A DNA stretch of 64,000 nucleotides, from contig NC_087067.1 in assembly GCF_963678635.1 (NCBI RefSeq), positions 36,650,686 to 36,714,685 of the forward strand. The letters run 5' to 3'. A program made the translations under genes and the position numbers. Within the stretch, counting starts at the first letter, position 1, and each line of letters begins with the position of its first letter. This document shows positions 35,301 through 47,300 of the stretch, in pieces. Under the pieces are notes generated by a model. The model worked only from the letters and a program-made list of their open reading frames with translations, ran no database searches and was not told the origin of the DNA. This stretch comes from Symsagittifera roscoffensis (Eukaryota > Xenacoelomorpha > Acoela > Convolutidae).

Positions 35301-38300
35301 CATTGGTTTTCGTAACATTTTTCGAAGCAAGAAAAAATACTTAGAACTGATCTTCGTTTATCAACAAAACGATACTATTAGGTTATATAGCTCTTTTTCC
35401 TATAATCAAATCCGAATCATACGAATCATAGGATTGGTAAAAATAGAAACTACTTTTTCCTTCATTGGTTTTCGTAACATTTTTCGAAGCAAGAAAAAAT
35501 ACTTAGAATTGATCTTCATTTATCAACAAAACGATACTATTAGGTTATATAGCTCTTTTTCCTATAATCAAATCCAAATCATACGAATCATAGGATTGGT
35601 AAAAATAGAAACTACTTTTTCCTTCATTGGTTTTCGTAACATTTTTCGAAGCAAGAAAAAATACTTAGAACTGATCTTCGTTTATCAACAAAACGATACT
35701 ATTAGGTTATATAGCTCTTTTTCCTATTATCAAATCCGAATCATGCGAATCATAGGATTGGTAAAAATAGAAACTACTTTTTCCTTCATTGGTTTTCGTA
35801 ACATTTTTCGAAGCAAGAAAAAATACTTAGAACTGATCTTCGTTTATCAACAAAACGATACTATTAGGTTATATAGCTCTTTTTCCTATAATCAAATCCG
35901 AATCATACGAATCATAGGATTGGTAAAAATAGAAACTACTTTTTCCTTCATTGGTTTTCGTAACATTTTTCGAAGCAAGAAAAAATACTTAGAACTGATC
36001 TTCATTTATCAACAAAACGATACTATTAGGTTATATAGCTCTTTTTCCTATAATCAAATCCAAATCATACGAATCATAGGATTGGTAAAAATAGAAACTA
36101 CTTTTTCCTTCATTGGTTTTCGTAACATTTTTCGAAGCAAGAAAAAATACTTAGAACTGATCTTCGTTTATCAACAAAACGATACTATTAGGTTATATAG
36201 CTCCTTTTCCTATTATCAAATCCGAATCATGCGAATCATAGGATTGGTAAAAATAGAAACTACTTTTTCCTTCATTGGTTTTCGTAACATTTTTCGAAGC
36301 AAGAAAAAATACTTAGAACTGATCTTCGTTTATCAACAAAACGATAATATTAGGTTATATAGCTCTTTTTCCTATTATCAAATCCGAATCATGCGAATCA
36401 TAGGATTGGTAAAAATAGAAACTACTTTTTCCTTCATTGGTTTTCGTAACATTTTTCGAAGCAAGAAAAAATACTTAGAACTGATCTTCGTTTATCAACA
36501 AAACGATACTATTAGGTTATATAGCTCTTTTTCCTATAATCAAATCCGAATCATACGAATCATAGGATTGGTAAAAATTTAAACTACTTTTTCCTTCATT
36601 GGTTTTCGTAACATTTTTCGAAGCAAGAAAAAATACTTAGAACTGATCTTCGTTTATCAACAAAACGATACTATTAGGTTATATAGCTCTTTTTCCTATT
36701 ATCAAATCCGAATCATGCGAATCATAGGATTGGTAAAAATAGAAACTACCTTTTCCTTCATTGGTTTTCGTAACATTTTTTGAAGCAAGAAAAAATACTT
36801 AGAACTGATCTTCGTTTATCAACAAAACGATACTATTAGGTTATATAGCTCTTTTTCCTATTATCAAATCCGAATCATGCGAATCATAGGATTGGTAAAA
36901 ATAGAAACTACTTTTTCCTTCATTGGTTTTCGTAACATTTTTCGAAGCAAGAAAAAATACTTAGAACTGATCTTCGTTTATCAACAAAACGATACTATTA
37001 GGTTATATAGCTCTTTTTCCTATAATCAAATCCGAATCATACGAATCATAGGATTGGTAAAAATTTAAACTACTTTTTCCTTCATTGGTTTTCGTAACAT
37101 TTTTCGAAGCAAGAAAAAATACTTAGAACTGATCTTCGTTTATCAACAAAACGATACTATTAGGTTATATAGCTCTTTTTCCTATTATCAAATCCGAATC
37201 ATGCGAATCATAGGATTGGTAAAAATAGAAACTACCTTTTCCTTCATTGGTTTTCGTAACATTTTTTGAAGCAAGAAAAAATACTTAGAACTGATCTTCG
37301 TTTATCAACAAAACGATACTATTAGGTTATATAGCTCTTTTTCCTATTATCAAATCCGAATCATGCGAATCATAGGATTGGTAAAAATAGAAACTACTTT
37401 TTCCTTCATTGGTTTTCGTAACATTTTTCGAAGCAAGAAAAAATACTTAGAACTGATCTTCGTTTATCAACAAAACGATACTATTAGGTTATATAGCTCT
37501 TTTTCCTATAATCAAATCCGAATCATACGAATCATAGGATTGGTAAAAATTTAAACTACTTTTTCCTTCATTGGTTTTCGTAACATTTTTCGAAGCAAGA
37601 AAAAATACTTAGAACTGATCTTCGTTTATCAACAAAACGATACTATTAGGTTATATAGCTCTTTTTCCTATAATCAAATCCGAATCATACGAATCATAGG
37701 ATTGGTAAAAATTTAAACTACTTTTTCCTTCATTGGTTTTCGTAACATTTTTCGAAGCAAGAAAAAATACTTAGAACTGATCTTCGTTTATCAACAAAAC
37801 GATACTATTAGGTTATATAGCTCTTTTTCCTATAATCAAATCCGAATCATACGAATCATAGGATTGGTAAAAATAGAAACTACTTTTTCCTTCATTGGTT
37901 TTCGTAACATTTTTCGAAGCAAGAAAAAATACTTAGAACTGATCTTCGTTTATCAACAAAACGATACTATTAGGTTATATAGCTCTTTTTCCTATAATCA
38001 AATCCGAATCATACGAATCATAGGATTGGTTAAAATAGAAACTACTTTTTCCTTCATTGGTTTTCGTAACATTTTTCGAAGCAAGAAAAATACTTAGAAC
38101 TGATCTTCGTTTATCAACAAAACGATACTATTAGGTTATATAGCTCTTTTTCCTATAATCAAATCCGAATCATACGAATCATAGGATTGGTAAAAATAGA
38201 ACTACTTTTTCCTTCATTGGTTTTCGTAACATTTTTCGAAGCAAGAAAAAATACTTAGAACTGATCTTCGTTTATCAACAAAACGATACTATTAGGTTAT

Positions 38301-41300
38301 ATAGCTCTTTTTCCTATAATCAAATCCGAATCATACGAATCATAGGATTGGTAAAAATAGAAACTAACTCTAAAAGTTTTTTTGTTTTTAGGTACGGCTC
38401 AACAAAAAATTACTTGGCTCGTACTTTAAGATCAAAAGAAGTTTAAAAGTTTAGAAATAGAAATTTACAATAGAAGTGTTCTTCCAAGATGTGAATATTT
38501 TTCGGATACGTTTTCTAAATAAACAAATTGTCCCCTTTAGAAAACAAATAGATTATTATTTATTCTTATAACTTGACTGACTGGGTGAGAATGATATGGA
38601 GTTGAACTGTAGTTTGCTGTCTGCGTGCATGGTGACTATCTCTTTGGAGACGGTGTTGAGGGCGAACCATCTGCCCACTTCTGTGCCCACTGCCACCAGA
38701 GGATAGTGAGGATGGAAGGAGGCACACACGCACCCGTAGTCAACCTACAATTACACTCATGTTACAAACTAAATGAATAAATGGTACATTAATTAAGTTC
38801 GTTTGGTTCGTTTTTAATGATATTTTGGTAATCTTGGGCGAATCCATCGCAAATGACGAAAAAAAAATTGAGCGAAAAATGAACGTCTAAACAAAAATGG
38901 GATGTAGAGGGAGGAATGAAACACACACGCACGCGTAGTCAACTCGCAAACAAGTTCAGAGTGTTTAATTATGATAATGCTGTAGTTATCCTGATGCTAA
39001 GTGCTAGTCTTGTGTTTGTTATAGACAGGGGCGTATTTATGATTTTCTCGAGGTTTTTTTTACATTTTTTTTCAAGTTGATTTACAATTTCGAACTACAA
39101 CTATGCTGATTATATTTGCTAGCTCCGCAATATGATATGGTGGTGGTGCTTTTCAACCAATTAGGATCCTCGTGAGCGCTTTTTTTGAAGATTTTACAGG
39201 CAAAATTAGGGGAAAAACCACAAGTTTTGTGACATAAGTTAGTTCAGACTTGTAAAAGAAAGTAAACAAATCTTTGAAAATTTGTAGAATTTTTAAAAAA
39301 TAATAATAATCTTGTTAAGAGCGGCCATTGATTAACAGTAGTCTTATTTCAAACAACTGCTTGTATAGTTAAGTACCAAGTCTATAATAAAAGAAGACCA
39401 TCTATACCAAAGGAGTCTTTAGTTAATTTTTTTTAAATTGCTTAGAGTATAGAGCTAGAAGAGAATCCGGGTCAAGGTCCGCGACTTTAAATTGGCAATT
39501 CTAGACTTGCGCCACCAAAATTTGGCAATTGAAAGCCGGCGCGACTGAAAGAAAAACCATCGCGATCGGCGCTACTCAAAACACCGTCGGGACCGGCGCG
39601 ATTAAAATTTGCCATTTTCTGATCTGAGCGACAGATAACAAGCCGCCAAGACCTGCGCGAATGAGCAAAAAACCAAAAGTCTTTCTTGAGTCGCGCCATC
39701 AGTCTTTTCTTCACTCGCGTCGTCGGTCTTTTCGCAAGTCACCCTGTCAGTCCTTTCTCAAATCGTGCCGCTAGAGTTTTTTCTTGATTCGCGGCGCTAG
39801 AATCTTGTCAGTCGCGTCAGTAAAGTCATTTCTTAAGCCGCGCCGCTATAGTTTTTCCATAAGTCGCGCAATCAGTCTTTCCTTCAGTCGCGTCGTCGGT
39901 CTTTTCCCAAGTCACCCTGTCAGTCTTTTTTTAAATCAGGCCGTCAGTCTTTGCTTAAGTGATGCCGCTAAAATCTTTCCAAAAGCCGCGCGTTCAGTCT
40001 TTTCTTAAGTCGTGCCACCAGAGTTTTTTCCTAATTCCCGGCGCTAGAATCTTTTCTTAAATCGCGCCAGTAAAATCATTTCTTAAGCCGCGCCGATATA
40101 AACTTTTCATAAGTCGCGCGGCCAGTTTTTTTTTGCATAATTCGCGCCGTCGGTCTTTTCGCAAGTCATGCCGCTAGTTTTTTTCTTAGTTCTTGGGGAT
40201 GAGTCTTATCTTAACTCGCGCCGCTTTAGTATATTCGTAGGTCGCGCCGTCAGTATTTTCGTAAGTCGCGCCGTCAGTTTTTTCTAAGTCATGCCCCTTA
40301 AGTCTTTTCGTAAGTCACGAAGTCAGTCTATTCGTAAGTCACGCTGTCAGTTTTTTTCTTAAGACACTAGCTTTGCGACTTACGAAAAAACCTAAGCGGC
40401 GTGTTTCAAGAAAGGACATGAGCGCCGCGACTGAAAAAACTGATGGGGCGACTTACGAAAAGACTGACGGCGCGATTTGCAAAAAGACTAACGGTGCGAC
40501 TTAGAAGACTTAAGCGGCAAGACTTAAGCAAAGACTCTAGCGTCAAGGCTTAAGAACAGACTCTAGCGGCGCGACTTAAAAATATAATTTAGCGGCGCAG
40601 TTTTAAAAAAATAAAGACGGCGCGACTTAAGAAAAGATTGACGGCACGACTTACGAAAAAACTTACAAAAAGATCAACCAACTTGGCCCAAGAGAACAAT
40701 CCTGGACCCCTCCCTAAATAGACCAAGTGACTTGATTCCCCTAATAATAAATTTAAAAAATCAAGCAGAAAAACCTGCATATACTATGCCCAAACCTGAT
40801 TGGCTGAAAAATTTTACCTTTATGAAAGATAGTCGAATATCAAACAACTGCGTCTATATTTAAGTACCAAGTCTATAATTGAATGAGACGAGATATATTT
40901 AAGGAATCTCTAATGAAGAAGCAAAATTTTATTGTAGCGACTTTCGAAGAAAACGGAATATTTATGCTCGGTGTGGTTTTTTTTATTCAGTCAGTTTTCA
41001 CCAATCGAAACAATAATTTTCAACAAAATTTTTTATTCGCCATTGAAGGCATTGAACATATTTCACCTCCGATTATTTTTTTGTAAATTTCTGGAGGTTT
41101 AAAAGTTTTCAAATTTGCCATGTTCCGGACTAAATTATGCGCGCTTTGAAGAGTTTATTCATAATGCTGAGAACGTAACGCGAATTATTTATGCGTGGCG
41201 AATTATCTCGCACAACAAAATCATTCCAAATTGAATTGAGGGATTACGTAGCAGTATTTAGAGAACCTGGTATTCAGACTCGTCGTGAGTAGACAAATAC

Positions 41301-44300
41301 TGTATTAACCAATGAGAATCGATACTAGGAAGAAATGAACAATTAATAATTATTTATTTCGTCAATTTGCTTTCCCAACTCGATTCTGATTGGTTAAGAT
41401 GGCATTTGGCTGCTTACTGACGAGTATGAACACCCGGTTGTCTAAATACAGACCGCATCCGATTTGCGACTAGCTAATTGGTGGTCGTATTATTTTCGGA
41501 CGACTCAAAATTTTACACTTTGATATTGTCCAAAATGTATAGGTTTTCAACATTTTTTCCCAAAGACTATTTGATATGAATTAAGGGACAGTCGGAACAT
41601 TCAGGGCTTTGTCCTGATAAACGAGCAGTATTGTTAATTTAGATTGAAGAGCTAGATGGAACAACGTAGCGTGGATTGCGTAAGTTTTGGCTGGGGTGCC
41701 GAAATCAGCATTAACAACTTACAAGACTGTGACTAGTGATTCAAAATTATTAACTTTTCACAAAATATGACAGCAAATGCAAAAAAGGAACGATAGGTGA
41801 ATCGAATCTGGAGCATTAGGAGTTCGCGTCAATATATCGGACCGGGTCAATTTCCATTTTTTTACGTGCAACCGTATTTTGGTCGTCAGAGTTTTGCTAC
41901 CATAAATTAGAACTTTTTAGACAATGCAATAAGACCATGATAAAAATTTTGAGTTGTTTGCACAAGTGATGCAATTTGTTTTACCAAAATATTTTGGCTT
42001 ACTGAAAAAAAAAACTAGCTCGTAAAATGCAAAATACCGATCATACTTTAAAATCATTTTTGCATATGTTAGTTTTTGCTTATTTTCAAAATGTTTTAGT
42101 TTACCCATGTTTGAATTGCGATTTTCTTCATTTAACTGGAAAACTAATTTCTTTTATATGACATTTCGGACGCTTGTTGAAAATTTTGTCAAAGATGTTT
42201 TTGCAGACGTTAGTTAGAGTATCGAGAATTGGGTGATTTGATGTTCAAGGACTATTCGCGAATTGTGGGTCGCTCATTGTGGTCACGGATCGGAATTTCA
42301 GAAAGCAGGATGTCAACTTGATCCACTGAAACTATTATTAAGTAGAATATACAGTTGATTAATTACATAATATAAAAAGCCCTTAAATTAAGTACGAATA
42401 CACTTTTAAATAATTACATAGTCCACTGTTATTCAAACTGTCAAACTGGATAAATGAGTTTGAACAAGTTTTAAGTCGTTTAGGGCAAAAAGTGGCCTAA
42501 AATTCTCAATCATTTCGTTCATAAATGCTCGGAAATAATTTTTTGGTAAACTTGCTGCGCAAAATTTGCGCGAAACGAGCTAAATATTCTGGGTTTCCCA
42601 TAATAACACCCAACTTTCAAAAAAATCCATCCCCCTAGGCTTTCGTAGTTAGATCTCTAAAGAGGTGTTATCATAGAAAGGAGCCATTAATTATCAAACT
42701 GAACTAAGTTACTGATTTCAAAACACTAAAAATACAAAAAAAAAACATTTCGTTCTATGTTTGTGCTTTGAACAATTTTGTTTGCGAATGGAAATAATAT
42801 AGGGCACATCTCTTCCTTTTGTTGCTTGAAGTTTGTAATTTGTCACTTTTCAAGGTGCTAAGGCACAAGTAAATATACCACTTAATGACTGCAGAGCTAT
42901 TAACACATTTATTGGAACTTAACATTTGCAAGCTATTGGTCGATAATTTTAACGCTTGCGATTAGCAAGCATTATCAAATCGGATTATATATTGTTTTTT
43001 GAAGGTTAACAACTTGTATAGCAAAGTTACTTGAATCATTGGNNNNNNNNNNNNNNNNNNNNNNNNNNNNNNNNNNNNNNNNNNNNNNNNNNNNNNNNNN
43101 NNNNNNNNNNNNNNNNNNNNNNNNNNNNNNNNNNNNNNNNNNNNNNNNNNNNNNNNNNNNNNNNNNNNNNNNNNNNNNNNNNNNNNNNNNNNNNNNNNNN
43201 NNNNNNNNNNNNNNNNNNNNNNNNNNNNNNNNNNNNNNNNNNTCAAAGTGTATTATTTAATTATTCTCTCTCTTCAAACTTCTAATTCCGAAAAAAAAGA
43301 TTTTGTTTGCGAGTGATCAACGTAATATGTTATAGCTCGAGAACAAAGTCAGTCAATTGAATGCCACTGTGATTGAACTCGATGGACAACTTGCCATTGG
43401 GCAACAAAAGAATTCAATTAACGAGGAAGCACTGGCTGAACTGTTTGCATTGACTGCAGATCACACATCTGAGATCAAAAAAATCACTTTTGATATTGAA
43501 TTCCAGAGAGTCCGTATTATGCTTGTGGAAAATGAAGTTAAAGTTATTCAACGTGAAATTGGAATTTGAAAAATGATATTGGTAATATCGAAGCAAGATT
43601 GGACAGGTTGGAACTACTGGAACAACCTAGGGCCAAGTAATTTATATATCTAATTCTATTCTTTGATAATAATCACTGTAAAGTAATTAGAACTAACTAA
43701 TCATGATCAATTACTAAACTTATGATAAATTGTAAAGCCGAATTTGTAAAGAGAAGAAAAAATTTAACTTAGAAATCAGTTGCTCTTCATCTCCTTTAAC
43801 CTCGCGAAAATAGCAGTGTATACTAGATTTTTTGAGACCAGAAAACAATAGACTAAAATTAGGATCGGTATTAGACAAAGAAGTTGCACGAATCTATCCG
43901 GCAGAAAAGAGGATAGTAGGACGAATAGACGAGGTACCATATCCAAAATGGCTCTATGAGAAGCAACACGGAGCTAAAATCATCTGGTATGACGAAACTG
44001 GTCTCGAGCAGAAACATTTTAACATAAAACTGAAAAACCTTGGTTTGGGAAAAATCAAAAACAAAATCAAGACAAGCCGAAAATAGAATTAGCTTACTTT
44101 CACGTCTTAATAAAACTAATCAAGCCGAGCCAATAGTTAAGACTAAACCAGGTCACATCAAAAACGAAACATCTGTAACTGCATCGCAGAGCGACAAAAA
44201 GCACACGACGACATTCAGATTGAGAAAACTAATTGTGCAGTCAATGTTCTTATTATTATACAAAATGCCCTAAAAAGGGCAGCCGTAAAAATAACTTAAA

Positions 44301-47300
44301 AAGACAAATTTTTTAATATTACCAAAATTTACTTTTAGAAAAAGTCAACCCGTCGTAAAACAAAACTGTACCAATCTTAAAAAATCTAAATATGTTTTAG
44401 TGTTTGTAAACAGTTTTTGTTTTAAATCATAAATTCAAAAAAAAAATACAAAAAAAAATATTTGAATGAGTAGTTTATATAAATATTTGGTGATTCCTTG
44501 TTTTTCGAGGATCATTTCTGTTATTGTTTTTTCTTCACCTGAAACACCAAAAATAACCTTAGGCAACTAATTTGTTTTCAAAACAAGATCATCAAAATCT
44601 TTTTTGGATCTTTAACATTTTCCTTACGATTGATTAATTTTTTCGCAAGGCTTAATCTTGCAAATAAATTTTAAACTTAAACTAACTTCATTAGAAATTG
44701 GATCTTTGAGTTCTACTTTTACATTCTTCATTTCTATATTTTTCAATAAAATTCTTAACTCAGCTTTATTTTAAGATCAGCTCACCAAAGCTTTCCTTAG
44801 ATCATTTAAAAAACACAATCTCGCCTCTTAATCCTAAGTCTCTAACAACCCAAAACGTTGAATAACTCTCCAACTTTCACAAACAACCCATGACTAAATG
44901 GAAAGTTTCCCGAAAATTACCAAGAAAATTATACAAAACAGTGAAGAGCACCGGTTACTCATCCTTCACTTGAATCCCACCTCTTAACCGACCCAGACCT
45001 AAAACAAATCTTAGAACTAGTAGGAACTAAAATAGTATCTAACGATTTTCTTCTCTTCTACGTTTACCTGAACCTTGTGGATAAGTTTACTCTTCTTCAA
45101 GCCTTGATATCATATCGATTCCCTTTTAATTAAGTTAAGATTACATAAATGTAAAGAACATCACATTCGTTTGAGAGCAGTAACGAATCGTTCATTTGAA
45201 CCGATATACTCTCCCTCCAATCCGTCTTGTCTCGGCAAAACGACCTAAGGATTAGGATAACCTCACAAAAAGAGTAAAGAATAACTGTTTATGAAAAAAA
45301 CTGACATCTGGATTTTGCATCAATGGTTCTAACATTCATGTTACCACCTTACTTAGAAAACGAACTTTCTGATGTTTCAAAAACGACGCTACTTCTAAAT
45401 CCGACTCGGCAAATATACGAAACCTTGAAACTGTTCGAGATCTACTAAACAATAAAAACAAACAGGTCAACAATCAACGATATTTTTCTGAATTAGAAGT
45501 TACAACAGCATCATCTATAAAAAATAAACGGAGAATAAAAAAGACACTTAACAGAAAAACAGTACGATTAATTAGATGGAATCATTTCAAAGACATATTG
45601 AAATTTTTATACTAAATGTCATACCGCATACGAAATGATTCAATAGCCTCTATAATAACTCTATTCTCCTAATCGTCATCGGTTCCACTACTGACCCATA
45701 AAAAGGACAAGTACAGTTTTGCCATATTCCAATTCTACATTTGTTTCAGAATGGCAAGAGCCCATGCCAACCAGCATTTCCAGAAGTCAGAAATAAAAAG
45801 ACAGATACTAGTTCCCTTTCTACTAAACCTTTTTATTATAACATCACAATATGGCGTATTCACTATTGAAATTTTAACAACATTTCGAACAAAAAAGCAG
45901 GGCAAATTGAAAACAAACGGATGGGAAACAACTCAATTTCTGAAAAGTTGTTGTAGAACACATTCAGAAAATTCAGCATCAAAATTACAACGAGCAACTT
46001 CAAAATTCATAAGCGATGTTCTGTCAGTTATCTAAAGTTCTTTTCACAATTCTCAGACTCAATTCACGAGAAACTCCTAGACGTAGATGTTTCACAAAGC
46101 ATAAAAAGTGGTTAAAAACTATTAGCATCGTTAATAGTAATTTTTTATCCAGTAACAATCCAGAAAACAGAAATTTCGTACATACTCTGATGTAGAAAAA
46201 ACCTTATCAGATAAGAGATTACGTATAAGACAAAGAATTACATTATCCAACGAATTTTGATATAACGAACGATATTTCTAGTTCAGCTATTCAAACAATC
46301 TCAGCTAATAAAAACTATCTAAGAGTAACTACAATAAATTGAGATAACATTCCTTTAAACTATAACACGAAGTTTCACAATACGACAGTAGATAATACCT
46401 TAAATTCAACATTTGTAAGCAAACAAGATAATCTGAATGGAACTACAATATTGAAACACAGGGATATTCAAACACCATCACGTTCACCAATGATGAAATT
46501 GTTGAAACTCAGCCAGCAACAATACAGCAAACTGTATCACCTATTCATTCAACATTTACAACAAAACATAAGGAAACAAAACCCCGTTCCCGCAAACAGG
46601 AATGCAACCAGCGGTTAAGCCAACAGTTTTGTTTAAAACCCACTAATGAATTAGGAATTACATAAGTCAAAAACCCAGAAAGCATTCTGTTATTCATCCA
46701 AAATAAACAAAAGGAATTGAATTAGCAAATCAGAACTACGATTGTTTTAGAAAAAAAAAGTTAATCGCCCAATTGCACGACCATTTTTAACACAATGTAT
46801 CATGAAAACAATTATAATCAATGGTTAACTATGAACTCAAATCAACAATCTGTAAATTTGCATGATAAAAGAAACACTCACAGAGACCGCACTGAAAAAA
46901 AATCCATTTTTAAAACAAAATAATAACTACCCAAATATTGAAAAATCTAACCTAAATCTGTCACTTTTTTCAGAAGATTAAGATTACTTCCATCAAATTT
47001 AACAACAAAACCATAATCAACTAGAATTTTAATGGAAAAATATTGGTGAGCCAGACGAAATTTATCATAGAGATTTTTTGAACCCTATATAAATACATCA
47101 ATAAATCAAGCAACAGAACTTAATTTAAGCCAACAAATAACCAGCTAAAAACACAATACCTAATGCATACTCAAGATTAGCAACCAGAAACAATGCCATT
47201 AACATTTTATTTACAACAACACGAAAATAGTTGAATCAACAGACAAAAATTACACCAATACGACATAGCGCAATCAGCCCAAATTACGTTGAGTCCAGAC

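Larger units (their letters stand above)
22827..38366. repeat. 162-bp satellite array, about 96 monomers, within EML intron 10
   Basis: From the first truncated copy (cattggttttcgtaac... at 22827) to the last (...atagaaactaact at about 38366) the sequence is a head-to-tail array with a 162-bp period. 15.5 kb gives about 96 copies. Most monomers differ by one to three bases (common variants: ccgaat/ccaaat, gatact/gacact, tataatc/tattatc). Copies sharing several variants recur at 1620 bp and 486 bp, showing higher-order repeats. Single-base deletions occur at about 29,721, 30,600, 35,007, 38,090 and 38,200. The monomer contains an internal 9-bp doublet (cgaatcata twice). It occupies about 98% of a 15.9-kb intron. 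I do not recognise the family. Confidence 0.97.

Noticed and set aside
22827-38366. CRISPR-like array
   Set aside because: Repeats are contiguous 162-bp monomers without unique spacers, and the window is eukaryotic.
42962-43285. Open frames across 43043-43242
   Set aside because: They consist of unknown bases in an assembly gap.
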